DNA from: Marinomonas sp. MED121
GTDB lineage: Bacteria > Pseudomonadota > Gammaproteobacteria > Pseudomonadales > Marinomonadaceae
DNA length: 64,000 nt
Reading direction: 5' to 3'
NCBI RefSeq assembly: GCF_000153025.1
Contig: NZ_CH672429.1
Coordinates: 3,822 to 67,821, forward strand
A model generated the notes under the pieces. That model was not told where the DNA came from and did no database searches. It saw only the letters and a program-made list of their open reading frames with translations. Positions 35,909 to 45,234 of this stretch are shown piece by piece. A program made the position numbers and the translations under genes. Numbering within the stretch: the first letter of the stretch is position 1; each line of letters opens with the position of its first letter.

Positions 35909-36676
35909 ATGCATAAACATTTAATTAATATCTCTTTTATCATAAGTTTACTCTCTGCCCCCCCTTCATTTTCTGAGGAACTATTGGTCGCAAAAATTTG
36001 CCCTGTCACCCTTCCTGATAACCAGATACACCAACACCTTGGATTACTCGCCTTTTCAAAAGAGTGGTTTCATAGCAGCCGTAATCAAGCAAGTTACATC
36101 GCCAGAGACAATGCAAATGGCATAGGTATTGAAATCCATTTTTTTGCAGGCTTGAACGGCCAATTACAAGGCCGTAACCGAGCACAATGCGACAAGTACC
36201 GCATACTACAAACGAGAAGTAGCAACATCCAGCTTATTAATGAAAGACAAAATCAACTTGATGCGCCTGCCGAAAATATTGAACCCTTCTATGATTCAGC
36301 AAATTTAGAGTATGGTCATGGCACGCACTTTACCCCTACCGACGATCAAGACAAACCTTGGCAAGGGCAAGTTCAACGCAGCTCCACTGTGGCAATTTAT
36401 GACACGCCGTATATTACTGATGCCTATGGGCTAGAGGGAGAAGACATTAGAATTGAATTTGAGACATGTGTGGTGTGTGAAAGGGATAACCAATTTGATC
36501 AGATACTCTCCTGCGGCCAATGGGGTTATGAAAGAGAGTATATCGGGGGACACACTGGCTGGACCGAACCTGAGTTCATCCCTGTCAGTTGCCTTACAAC
36601 AGCCAGTGATAACTTCAAAAACACCATTAACTTTAATGACTCAATGAGCTATCACTACTGGGTAAATTGGCGCTAA
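35909..36676 (+). CDS. Unrecognised secreted protein
   Basis: A 255-residue protein I do not recognise. It has a Sec signal peptide (MHKHLINISFIISLLSAPPSFS, cleavage likely before EELL), no lipobox and no other hydrophobic stretch, so it should be periplasmic or extracellular. It has six cysteines after the signal, several in close pairs (CVVC; LSCG; VSCL), suggesting disulfides, and many aromatic residues near the C-terminus (YHYWVNW). The ribosome site is weak. It is convergent with vasL, and the two stop codons interlock (CTAA at 36673-36676). Being next to a T6SS it could be a periplasmic immunity protein, but nothing in the sequence shows this and it may be unrelated. Confidence 0.7.
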   Translation: MHKHLINISFIISLLSAPPSFSEELLVAKICPVTLPDNQIHQHLGLLAFSKEWFHSSRNQASYIARDNANGIGIEIHFFAGLNGQLQGRNRAQCDKYRILQTRSSNIQLINERQNQLDAPAENIEPFYDSANLEYGHGTHFTPTDDQDKPWQGQVQRSSTVAIYDTPYITDAYGLEGEDIRIEFETCVVCERDNQFDQILSCGQWGYEREYIGGHTGWTEPEFIPVSCLTTASDNFKNTINFNDSMSYHYWVNWR

Positions 36677-37914
36677 TCTTGGGCAGATTCTTGAACCTTA
36701 TTTTCAAGTAAGGCCACCTTTAAATTTAGGGCTTTAAGGTTATAAAGTAAGGTTTCAATTTCAGCTTTTGAGGCTTTAATTTCCCCCTTCTCAATCAACT
36801 CTTCAATATACATAGCACGCCCATATACGGGGGAAAGACTAATCGCGTAGTCTTCCATTTTTCGTGACAGCTTACGCGCTTGCTCATACCTATCTTTTTC
36901 AATCATAAGATTAATGTTCGCAGCGTTAGTACGGGCTTGGCTAAAACGACGATATTGGTTCTCCACCACATCCAGCATTTCCTGCTGCCACTGAGCCATC
37001 AAAGGTAAGGTTTCTTCTTCTGGATAAAGCGCGCTTAATGTCGAAGTTAAGCCAAGGGCTTGCTGAACATCATCGGTCACCTTTTTAGCAATCAAGTTAG
37101 TCGTTTGACTTGTATATAAGTTTGAAATACTTAATCGATTGGACTCGAAATTACCAAAATCAAGACTTGAAGGGAGCGCCTTTATCTCTTCACCCAAAAT
37201 AACTTTAGGTAAGGTCTTTTCAATGGTCACCATAGATTTTGGTGTATTAATGTGGGGCAACACATACTCAGTGCCTACAAATCCAATTATCGCAATACTG
37301 ACGCCACCAAAATAAGGTAAGAGTTTTTTCCAAAGACTTACCTTAGGAATGACTTCAATAATTTTAGGTTGGGCTATTTCTGCATTTGTTTCAAGTTGGT
37401 CGATATACTCAAAAATAGTAAAGGCCACCATATCTAAATCAGGCACTTGCTCTGGTTGTAAATAATTAAATTGATTATGCAGACTGTGACATGCTCTTTC
37501 ACAACGATACAGCTCTCTTAGCTGCTTGACACTGGGTTTTAACGAACGGATTTCAGGGCCAATCTTCCCTATCATCCAAGCAAATAATTCACTGCGCCTT
37601 ACAGCCGGAAACGCAGAGTTGCTACCAAATTTTTTAATTAAAGCGGTTTGTAACTCTAGGCCTACCGCTAACCCAGTCAAACCTTGAGTTTTCGTAGCCG
37701 CCACCGTGTAATAAATAGCAACCAGTAGATCCACCCCTTCATTTGCACCAATCTGCTCGCATAACACTCTCACCTTATCCCAGTCAGTACCACCAGATAA
37801 GGGCACATTACGGCGATTAATCTCAGACCTAATGTCTTGATAAGTGGATGAATCCCTTAACTGGACTTCATCTGAAACTAAACGAAACTGATGTAAATCG
37901 GAAAAAAACAACAT
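36673..37914 (-). CDS. vasL: T6SS-associated VasL-like protein (ImpA N-terminal family)
   Basis: A 413-residue protein. The N-terminal part (about 1-165) matches the ImpA/TssA N-terminal domain (YQDIRSEINRRN...TDWDKVRVLCEQI, then LLVAIYYTVAATKTQGLTGLAVGLEL). There is a hydrophobic helix at about 198-217 (PYFGGVSIAIIGFVGTEYVL) and a helical C-terminus. It occupies the position of V. cholerae vasL (VCA0121), after tssM and last in the gene row. It is a second TssA-type protein beside the true TssA, possibly acting on sheath assembly at the membrane. A 58-base gap with a hairpin separates it from tssM, unlike the tight spacing elsewhere. Confidence 0.8.
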   Translation of the reverse strand: MLFFSDLHQFRLVSDEVQLRDSSTYQDIRSEINRRNVPLSGGTDWDKVRVLCEQIGANEGVDLLVAIYYTVAATKTQGLTGLAVGLELQTALIKKFGSNSAFPAVRRSELFAWMIGKIGPEIRSLKPSVKQLRELYRCERACHSLHNQFNYLQPEQVPDLDMVAFTIFEYIDQLETNAEIAQPKIIEVIPKVSLWKKLLPYFGGVSIAIIGFVGTEYVLPHINTPKSMVTIEKTLPKVILGEEIKALPSSLDFGNFESNRLSISNLYTSQTTNLIAKKVTDDVQQALGLTSTLSALYPEEETLPLMAQWQQEMLDVVENQYRRFSQARTNAANINLMIEKDRYEQARKLSRKMEDYAISLSPVYGRAMYIEELIEKGEIKASKAEIETLLYNLKALNLKVALLENKVQESAQD

Positions 37915-37937
37915 TCTTACAGATAATCCTTTAAATT

Positions 37938-37962
37938 AGGCGAAGCAATAATTGCTTCGCCT
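37938..37962 (-). other. Hairpin between tssM and vasL
   Basis: AGGCGAAGC pairs with GCTTCGCCT around the 7-nt loop AATAATT. It has no clear T-run on the minus strand. It may act as a partial terminator or protect the upstream mRNA, lowering vasL relative to tssM. Confidence 0.45.
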
Positions 37963-37972
37963 TAAGCTAGAT

Positions 37973-40900
37973 TTAATAAAGCGTTTTAGACAGCTTGAAT
38001 GACTTAAACAAAGAAGCTGTAAAAGGGTTTGAGTCCGCATCAGAATGCAGACGGTAAACCGCATAACCACCATTTAAATTAAATCGATAGTCAACACTGG
38101 TCGCACTGGCGCCCACCACTTCACCTTTCTCTAACAACCTAAAGAAGGCCCAAGCACCTTGAATAGCAATACTTCTAGGTGAAGCATTCACTCGTGTTGG
38201 CACAAAGGTCAGTTTCGAAGAGGTTCCTTCTCTTAAGGTATTTGGCCAGACAAGCTCCACTGTCTTTTTAGGTCCGTGAGAATACCCCACATATTGACCA
38301 TCAACATTGATCACGCTTCGACGCTTATTTGCACTTAATTCAACCGGTTCTAAAGAGAACTTCACATCCAAAATACCTTTATTTTGGAAGAAGGCTTGTT
38401 GAATCTTTCTAGCTTCCGCCAATTGGTCCAAGACATCTTTACGAATCAGTGACTGCTCACCAGAATTAGCAGACAACCCCAAATTCTCATCCATAAACAT
38501 TTTTAACTGATTATCATAGAATTGATTTAAGGTTCCTTCTGGCGCAAAGAAGTCTTCAAAGTCCTGCAATGACACATCTTTTTTAGAAGAAGGATCAAAT
38601 GGATAACGATTGGCGAATTTGTTATCAAACTTAGAATACACATCTTTAAACCAACGCACTTCTAAGTGTTTCACCGCTTCCTGCTTAACCACATACCAAC
38701 TTTCTGTTGCCAATTTACCTATCATGGTATCCAAAGGCTTAGGTAAACCGGACGCAATTCGCTGCACCATATAAATTGGATCGGCATTTTTAAGGGTTAA
38801 TCTATCTTTCGTGGCATCCAAAGCCGCTTTACCCATATCCGGTGCGTTTTGAATCGCTGTTAAGTATGTTTGCAGCTGCACAACCGCCTCCATCACTTCT
38901 TCCATATAAGCAGGCTGACCTTCACGCTCATCTAATAAAGCATTTAGCTCAGAAAACGGACTATGTACCGCTGCTGCAACCTGATATTTAGGGGTTTTCA
39001 TCAACTCAATACGATCCGCATCATTGTCCGGCAATTCTGGGAATAACTGAGTATTATCTTCGATGGCCACCAGCATTCTAGAGAAAGGTTGCATACTACC
39101 GGTTAGGTTATCCAACACTTGTACCGCATCATTAATATCCGAGAAGTATTTAATATCAATCGCATTAATCGCCGCACGCCAAGTATTGGTGTAATCAGAC
39201 ACATACTGATCACGTATTTTTTGTCTCAAGACTTGCTTATCAGCTTGGCTAAACTCAGCCACTTCACTTTGACCCAATACCCAACTATCGATCAATGCCA
39301 AATCAGCAACCGATTCAGATTGAGGTAAGAAGTACTTTTTAAAGCCTTTATCTGTTAATAGCTGAGACACAAAAAGGTTATCTGTATTAAGCACTCGTTC
39401 TTGGAAAACAATATCAAAGACAGGACCAATAGCGTGCTTCACACTTAAAGGCGAACCCAATTCTGTCGATGCATTTTGCTTGAGATTACGATAAACCCTT
39501 TCTTCCACAGGCATAGTGCCCAGGTCAGATTGAATTTTTGAAATAAGTGGCTGATGTTTTTTAAGCACTTTTTCTGCGGCAAAATCACCACCATCTCGCA
39601 ATTCTTCTAAATCAATGTGGCGCATTGCATAATCAAGGTGCTGCAACAGGGTTTCTTGTGTTTCCCTATCACCTGAATACTCTTGCTGCCAACCTTTCGC
39701 AAAATACTCTTCAACGAATCCTTCACGACGGCCGTTTTTATCCGTCATCATTTTATAAACACGTAAAGCAGCCAGCTTATTCACATCATTGCTTGCGTTA
39801 TTTAAATCCTTTGCGACTTGATCCATTAATTCAGGTAAAAAACGATTTTGTAGCAAACTCAAATAAGTTTCTTCTACTTTAGGCCCAAGTAAGTGACCCT
39901 GATACAACCCCATATCTGAAATGAATTTTGGTTTTTCCCTAAAGAAGCCAAACTCCAAGGTCGCATCTCGAATATCGTTCAAAGCCGATAAAATATCTTG
40001 CTCAGAGCGAATCATTGAGTCATTTGAATACTTATCTTTATAGTCATTAACCTTTTTTAGCACGGCGTTGGTTTGCACAATATTCTTTTGATAGAACTGG
40101 TGCCAAGACAAGGCCAATAAACCTGAACTCAAGGAGCAGACTAATAAAGACAACCATAAGACTCGGCGCTTTTGCCTTGCCACCCTAAAGTTATCAGACG
40201 CTAATCCGGCTTCTGGATAAATGATTTTGGTAAAGAGCTTCTGGGTAAAATAGGTCGTTGAGTTAACCGCATTTTGTGCACTGTTAATCGAATGGGACAA
40301 TCCATATCGACGCGAAGCAGCATCAACAAATGCATTACTTGGCACACCTTGCTGGAATACAGAAGTAAAGAAAGTCCCTCGTACCAAAGGTGAGGTAGAA
40401 AATTGGTCGCTACCTAAAGCATCAACAAAAAACTGCTTTAATACATCTTGCAAACCTGCCATTTGACGGGCAAAGCTATAAATTGCAATTTTATCATCAC
40501 CATCAGGTAAGCCCTGCATAATCGGTGACAAAGAATCGTTAATACGCTCAACAAAGCCATGAAACTCTGTTTCAAATTCTTCAATCCAATTATCTAACTG
40601 ACTTACCGAGTCAAGTGAGAAGGTAAAACCTAACACATCTTCACTTTTACTCCGGCTGTACTCCCTAAAGAAGGGTTCAAAACCATGTAATAAGTCTAAC
40701 TTGGTAAAGGTGATATAAACGGGTAGTCGAGTCGATAGTGTTTCCATTAATTCACGTAAACGTGCTCTTAGAAGACTTGCATATGCACGTCTCTCAGAGG
40801 CGGTAGAAGTCGCAATATGGGCAATATCAATTGCTAAAACAACACCATTTAGCGGCCTTCTACTTCGAGTTCTATCTAACCAATGTACAAAATGTTGCCA

Positions 40901-41524
40901 TAATCGACGCTCCATTTCGCCATCATTACCTTCTTCGTCCATACGCTGAGTGAGCAGTTCACCATCAGGGTCAATCAGGACAGAGTCACTGCCAATCCAC
41001 CAATCAAATGAGTAAGGGTTCTCACTCTTTTTACCTGATGCACGCATTACACTTGAAAACACGAACTTTTGACCAGAACGGTTAATTAGACTGGTTTTAC
41101 CGGCATTTTCTAGACCTAAAACAAGGTACCATGGTAGAGCATATAAATAATTTCGCTTATTTAAATTCTCCTTCATATTTAACATTACCTTGTTCAATTC
41201 AGTTTCTTGACGCTCTTCATACAACTGAATTGGATCTTCCTGATAACTTTCTTCGAGGGCTTTTTCTTGATGATAGACCTTCAATCTACGCCACTGAACA
41301 ATCCCCCAAATAGCAAAACAAATCAGGGAGAATATTAAACTGGCAAGACTACGAGACAACACCGAGGCAACAGGATAAGTTTCTTCATACTTAATCCAAG
41401 GCCCCATCCACCATATTGCGACGTTTAACAATATAAAAAGCAAAAACAATAAAATCGGAGCAGCCGACTTTAAGCTTGGGACGATTGCTCCAAAAATTTT
41501 TAATAAGGTTTTAAACATATCCAT
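37973..41524 (-). CDS. tssM: T6SS membrane complex protein TssM (IcmF/VasK)
   Basis: An 1183-residue inner-membrane protein, normal length for the family. It has two N-terminal transmembrane helices (about 15-37 and 52-70), a cytoplasmic domain with a Walker A motif (GLENAGKTSLINRSG, about 131-145), a third helix at about 450-468, and a large periplasmic portion. The C-terminal IcmF domain reads FSLEPVELSANKRRSVINVDGQ...WPNTLREG, then GAWAFFRLLEKG. TssM spans the envelope and binds TssL and the lipoprotein TssJ. The Walker A is intact, so it belongs to the nucleotide-binding TssM group. Confidence 0.95.
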   Translation of the reverse strand: MDMFKTLLKIFGAIVPSLKSAAPILLFLLFILLNVAIWWMGPWIKYEETYPVASVLSRSLASLIFSLICFAIWGIVQWRRLKVYHQEKALEESYQEDPIQLYEERQETELNKVMLNMKENLNKRNYLYALPWYLVLGLENAGKTSLINRSGQKFVFSSVMRASGKKSENPYSFDWWIGSDSVLIDPDGELLTQRMDEEGNDGEMERRLWQHFVHWLDRTRSRRPLNGVVLAIDIAHIATSTASERRAYASLLRARLRELMETLSTRLPVYITFTKLDLLHGFEPFFREYSRSKSEDVLGFTFSLDSVSQLDNWIEEFETEFHGFVERINDSLSPIMQGLPDGDDKIAIYSFARQMAGLQDVLKQFFVDALGSDQFSTSPLVRGTFFTSVFQQGVPSNAFVDAASRRYGLSHSINSAQNAVNSTTYFTQKLFTKIIYPEAGLASDNFRVARQKRRVLWLSLLVCSLSSGLLALSWHQFYQKNIVQTNAVLKKVNDYKDKYSNDSMIRSEQDILSALNDIRDATLEFGFFREKPKFISDMGLYQGHLLGPKVEETYLSLLQNRFLPELMDQVAKDLNNASNDVNKLAALRVYKMMTDKNGRREGFVEEYFAKGWQQEYSGDRETQETLLQHLDYAMRHIDLEELRDGGDFAAEKVLKKHQPLISKIQSDLGTMPVEERVYRNLKQNASTELGSPLSVKHAIGPVFDIVFQERVLNTDNLFVSQLLTDKGFKKYFLPQSESVADLALIDSWVLGQSEVAEFSQADKQVLRQKIRDQYVSDYTNTWRAAINAIDIKYFSDINDAVQVLDNLTGSMQPFSRMLVAIEDNTQLFPELPDNDADRIELMKTPKYQVAAAVHSPFSELNALLDEREGQPAYMEEVMEAVVQLQTYLTAIQNAPDMGKAALDATKDRLTLKNADPIYMVQRIASGLPKPLDTMIGKLATESWYVVKQEAVKHLEVRWFKDVYSKFDNKFANRYPFDPSSKKDVSLQDFEDFFAPEGTLNQFYDNQLKMFMDENLGLSANSGEQSLIRKDVLDQLAEARKIQQAFFQNKGILDVKFSLEPVELSANKRRSVINVDGQYVGYSHGPKKTVELVWPNTLREGTSSKLTFVPTRVNASPRSIAIQGAWAFFRLLEKGEVVGASATSVDYRFNLNGGYAVYRLHSDADSNPFTASLFKSFKLSKTLY

Positions 41525-41536
41525 TTGTTCCTTTAA

Positions 41537-42937
41537 TTATCCCTGTTTTACAACGCGCTCTAGGCGCTGAACGAGAGAAGGTTCCCAGTCAGATACGGAC
41601 ATATCTTGAACCTGAGTAAGTAATGTTTCATATTGCTCAACAGCCATGGCTGCCAACTTATTTTGCTTAAGCGTATCCGCTGAAAGCATGCGCCAATAAA
41701 GGCTATCTCTTGGTTCTTTGGATTGCTTTAACCCTTCATTCAACATACCAAGCGCAACCGATAAGCCACCCTCTTTCGACAAACTAAAAGCCTCTTTTCG
41801 CTTATCATCCCAACCGACTGACATGGCACTTTGATTAGAGGCTTGCTCCTCTACAGAAGACAGCCACTTTTTAGTCTCTTCCCCCGCAAAAGGGATACCA
41901 CTTTTAAAAGAGCAATCTAACAATTTGGGGAGACGCTTCACAAAATTCAAAAGCTCTGACTGAATGGCCTGGGCACCCTCTTCTTTATTAAGTTTGCTGG
42001 CAATGCGATAACTTAAATAATGGCCATCAAACCAAAAAGGAGACACGGTGAGACTTTGCTCTACTTTGCGCCACAAAGCTAAGTCAGCCCCCCTTTGCAA
42101 TTGCTCTTCATATTCACGAATACGATCCGGGGCCACAGGCATTAACTGGGTTTGACCTTTTGCATCCACTTCAGGCAACGCCTTGATAGACTGCCATACG
42201 GCAAAACGGCGTAATCGTAAAACCAAGGCATCAGAATCATCTAATTCAGATAAGAAATCAGACACTTTTAACAAGGTTTGTTTAACCGCCCTATCGCTAC
42301 TGCCATCAATTTCAATCTTGGCAGCGCTTTCACCTTGAGCTTGAGAAGAGCCTTCATTTTTTGCTTTATTAGCTTGAGTGGCGGCTTTCTTTTCCGTTAA
42401 AAACGCAAACTTTCGTTTTAAACTGGCTTCCATCGCCTCAATATGATCAAGCGGTAAAGATAAGGTTTCCGAGGCTGTCTTTAACGCCGCTACCGCCTTA
42501 TCTAACTCCTCTTTTAGTTCAGAATTAAACATGGCAACATCGAGCTTTTCCGCGGCTTGCATACTACGACTTGCGATTTGACTGAAAAACTTCCGTCGAG
42601 GTAACAAACCTCTATCCCCAGGCGCTGGATAACAGGTTTGCCAATAAGCTCCCATAAAGTCGGTCAATATTTGAATTGATAAACTAAAACGCTCTGGTGT
42701 TGTTTTGTGCTGTAAACACTGCAACAAATAAGTCAGTAACTTAAGGTCTTTTGTTTTAGTCTCCAGCAGTTTGACGGTGCTTTTTTCAATCTCGTCCCAT
42801 TGCACTTCTGCATGAGATAAAGAGCCCACCTTCATGATTTGACTTTCAATGAAGTCCAGTAAAGTATCTTCTAATAACTTCTCACCCACCGGATTATCTT
42901 GACTAATAGGCAGCAGTATTTGATCACGATATGACAT
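41537..42937 (-). CDS. tssA: T6SS protein TssA (VasJ)
   Basis: A 466-residue protein with an ImpA N-terminal domain (ISQDNPVGEKLLEDTLLDFIESQIMK...WDEIEKSTVKLLETKTKDLKLLTYLLQCLQ...MGAYWQTCYPAPGDRG). A middle coiled region and a C-terminal VasJ-type domain follow (SPFWFDGHYLSYRIASKL...CSFKSGIPFAGEETKKWL). TssA caps and primes sheath polymerisation at the baseplate and membrane complex. It lies between vasI and tssM as in V. cholerae. Confidence 0.92.
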   Translation of the reverse strand: MSYRDQILLPISQDNPVGEKLLEDTLLDFIESQIMKVGSLSHAEVQWDEIEKSTVKLLETKTKDLKLLTYLLQCLQHKTTPERFSLSIQILTDFMGAYWQTCYPAPGDRGLLPRRKFFSQIASRSMQAAEKLDVAMFNSELKEELDKAVAALKTASETLSLPLDHIEAMEASLKRKFAFLTEKKAATQANKAKNEGSSQAQGESAAKIEIDGSSDRAVKQTLLKVSDFLSELDDSDALVLRLRRFAVWQSIKALPEVDAKGQTQLMPVAPDRIREYEEQLQRGADLALWRKVEQSLTVSPFWFDGHYLSYRIASKLNKEEGAQAIQSELLNFVKRLPKLLDCSFKSGIPFAGEETKKWLSSVEEQASNQSAMSVGWDDKRKEAFSLSKEGGLSVALGMLNEGLKQSKEPRDSLYWRMLSADTLKQNKLAAMAVEQYETLLTQVQDMSVSDWEPSLVQRLERVVKQG

Positions 42938-42951
42938 TCACTCTCTCCCTA

Positions 42952-43683
42952 TTACCAATCACACTTTTCGCGAATGGGCTTCATGTTGCTTGCCAGGTTT
43001 AACGAGTCAAACCTTAAGCCATCGATAACAGGCGAGTTGGACCTTAGAACTAATGATCGAGCCGAAATAATCGCTTTCATTGCTCTGATAGCAGGAACAC
43101 CACGCCCTGTTCTTAACACCAAACCATCTTCATCACTGACCCAAGTTTGTGTATCATTTCTATCGCCAAAGATACTAATTTTCACTCTGGGATCTTGCAG
43201 CTTTTCAGGTAAAACAAGCTCAACTCGACTAATAGATTCCAGACAGCTCAACATCAAAATGGGTGTTTTAATTTTGTTATCTAGCTTTTCAACCTGCTCA
43301 AGATTCACCATGGCAGGCGAGGTCACCCACACGCTGTTAGCGACCTCAGGCGCTGTGCCATAGGTCAATTTAAAGCCCAAATCAGCCTCACGATCTATTT
43401 CTGATTGAATTGCTCTCGCTGTAATAGGCAAAGTGACAACGGCTTGTTTTTCGACATCTAACTTGGTACCAAACACCTCATCAAAACAACTTAGTCGGGT
43501 CAGCCTTGAAGCGACTAGACTGCATTCAATACCCGCAACACCGAGTTTTTGGACAAGTGATAAATCTTTCGTAGATGCTGGCACCTCTGCCTTAGAAGGA
43601 ACCCGCTCCTCGGCTTGGGCTTGAGTAAAAAGAACACTTGAAACAAATGCTAACAAAATAATATAAAGCGGTTTAACCATCAT
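42952..43683 (-). CDS. vasI: T6SS-associated periplasmic protein VasI (TagO)
   Basis: A 243-residue protein from ATG 43683, which overlaps the vasH stop by four bases (ATGA). It begins with a signal peptide ([23 protein letters not shown]). A cysteine pair near the start of the mature part ([18 protein letters not shown]) and [22 protein letters not shown] match the VasI/TagO family. Its function in secretion is not well defined; the signal peptide puts it in the periplasm. An in-frame extension to 43707 exists but would lie inside vasH and in front of the signal peptide. Confidence 0.87.
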   Translation of the reverse strand: MMVKPLYIILLAFVSSVLFTQAQAEERVPSKAEVPASTKDLSLVQKLGVAGIECSLVASRLTRLSCFDEVFGTKLDVEKQAVVTLPITARAIQSEIDREADLGFKLTYGTAPEVANSVWVTSPAMVNLEQVEKLDNKIKTPILMLSCLESISRVELVLPEKLQDPRVKISIFGDRNDTQTWVSDEDGLVLRTGRGVPAIRAMKAIISARSLVLRSNSPVIDGLRFDSLNLASNMKPIREKCDW

Positions 43684-45230
43684 GCATGAATCTCCAGTTT
43701 TAAGCATTTATGCGCTAAGGTACGTTTTGGTATGCCCAAACTTTCAGCGGCTTTTGCTCTGTCTCCGCCAAATTTAATGAGCCTGCTCCTGATAATCTCA
43801 ATCTCATAACCTGTTAACGCCCGCTTTAAATCACGAATACGTTCAAGGCTAGAATCACTGGAAATATCTTTATCAGCAACCATTGGCGCATCATCAAAAA
43901 CCAATAGATTTTGCACCCTATCTCTTACCACGCTTAAACTGATTTCTTCGTCATTACCGGTTTGGATACAAGCAAATTCCACTAGATGCCTTAGCTCTCG
44001 AACATTGCCAGGCAACTTACATTGGGTAAGTAAATCCAAGGCGGAAAAACTAATCCCTCTGACTGATGTGTGATGCTTTTCATTGAATTGACCAATAAAG
44101 GCAAGCACCAATTCGGCAATATCCGAACGCCTGTCAGCCAATGCTGGCAGCATAAGAGGGTATTGAAACAGGCGATAATATAAATCTTGTCTAAAAGCAC
44201 CAGATTGAACAGACTTCAGCAGATTTACATGAGTCGCAGCCACCAGCCTAAAATCAGATGACATCTCATCTTTGGCACCTAAAGCACGGTATTGACAGGT
44301 CTCCAGCACGCGCAATAATTTTGCCTGCAAAGACGGTGACATATCGCCAATTTCATCTAGGAATAAAGTGCCTCCATTTGCTTGAGCGACGAGACCTAAT
44401 TTTTTAGAATCAGCCCCCGAAAAAGCCCCTTTTTCATAACCAAAAAGTTCGCTCTCCAACAGATTTTCAGGAATCGCAGCACAGTTGATGGCAACAAAAG
44501 GCTTTTTACTACGCTCTGAATAATCATGCACCGCCCTTGCCACTAACTCTTTACCTGTTCCCGTTTCACCTTGAACCAAGACTGTCAGGGTTGATTGTGC
44601 CGCTGTGATGATCTGATGCCTCAGTTTTTGCATCTTTTCACTAGAACCAACCAACCTTGTTGCCAAAGAGATAGAGCTCTCTCTTTGCTCACCTTCTTTT
44701 TTCAGACGCGTTAATGAACCAACAAGATCCACTTTCTGAATCGCCTGTTTACCAATATCTTTAATCAAGCCTAATTGGTTCATAAAAATGGCACTGTATT
44801 GCTGCCACTCAGACAAATCTGAAAGGTTCATGACTTGATCCGCTGGCCCTACCATTAACACCATGGCTTTCACCTTGTCATTACCAGGTGGTAAGGGGTG
44901 AATCACAACCATTTCATCATTTTTAGGCATACCAACTAAGGCACTAAAGCCCGCATCAGAACGCCAATACAAGAGCTTTTTAAGGCTCATAACCATAGGG
45001 GTCGTCGCTTGTAAAACATGGGAAAAAGGGTTGTTAAAATCATTAACTTCCCAATTTATTGACTGCGGATGATCTATTACTTCCAACCGGCTGCCATCAT
45101 GCGAAGGCATGATGACACAGGCAAGGGACAAACCCATTTGTTCCTTTAAGGTGGAGGTATATTGATTAATTAAAGCAGTTTCATCGCGCAGCTCACCTTG
45201 CTCAACAGCTTTCCTTAGCCATAAATTCAT
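43680..45230 (-). CDS. vasH: Sigma-54-dependent transcriptional activator VasH
   Basis: From ATG 45230, 4 bases after clpV, it has 516 residues. An N-terminal GAF-like sensor (about 15-180) precedes the AAA+ domain with Walker A GETGTGKE, the sigma-54 contact loop GAFSGA, Walker [11 protein letters not shown] and the arginine-finger region RQDLYYRL. A Fis-type helix-turn-helix closes it ([21 protein letters not shown]). The loop is GAFTGA in most activators; here Ser replaces Thr. V. cholerae VasH activates hcp operons through sigma-54. The window holds -24/-12 sites in front of hcp and vgrG, its probable targets. The reading frame runs back to 45401 inside clpV, but those residues are not family-like. 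Confidence 0.93.
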   Translation of the reverse strand: MNLWLRKAVEQGELRDETALINQYTSTLKEQMGLSLACVIMPSHDGSRLEVIDHPQSINWEVNDFNNPFSHVLQATTPMVMSLKKLLYWRSDAGFSALVGMPKNDEMVVIHPLPPGNDKVKAMVLMVGPADQVMNLSDLSEWQQYSAIFMNQLGLIKDIGKQAIQKVDLVGSLTRLKKEGEQRESSISLATRLVGSSEKMQKLRHQIITAAQSTLTVLVQGETGTGKELVARAVHDYSERSKKPFVAINCAAIPENLLESELFGYEKGAFSGADSKKLGLVAQANGGTLFLDEIGDMSPSLQAKLLRVLETCQYRALGAKDEMSSDFRLVAATHVNLLKSVQSGAFRQDLYYRLFQYPLMLPALADRRSDIAELVLAFIGQFNEKHHTSVRGISFSALDLLTQCKLPGNVRELRHLVEFACIQTGNDEEISLSVVRDRVQNLLVFDDAPMVADKDISSDSSLERIRDLKRALTGYEIEIIRSRLIKFGGDRAKAAESLGIPKRTLAHKCLKLEIHA

Positions 45231-45234
45231 GGAG

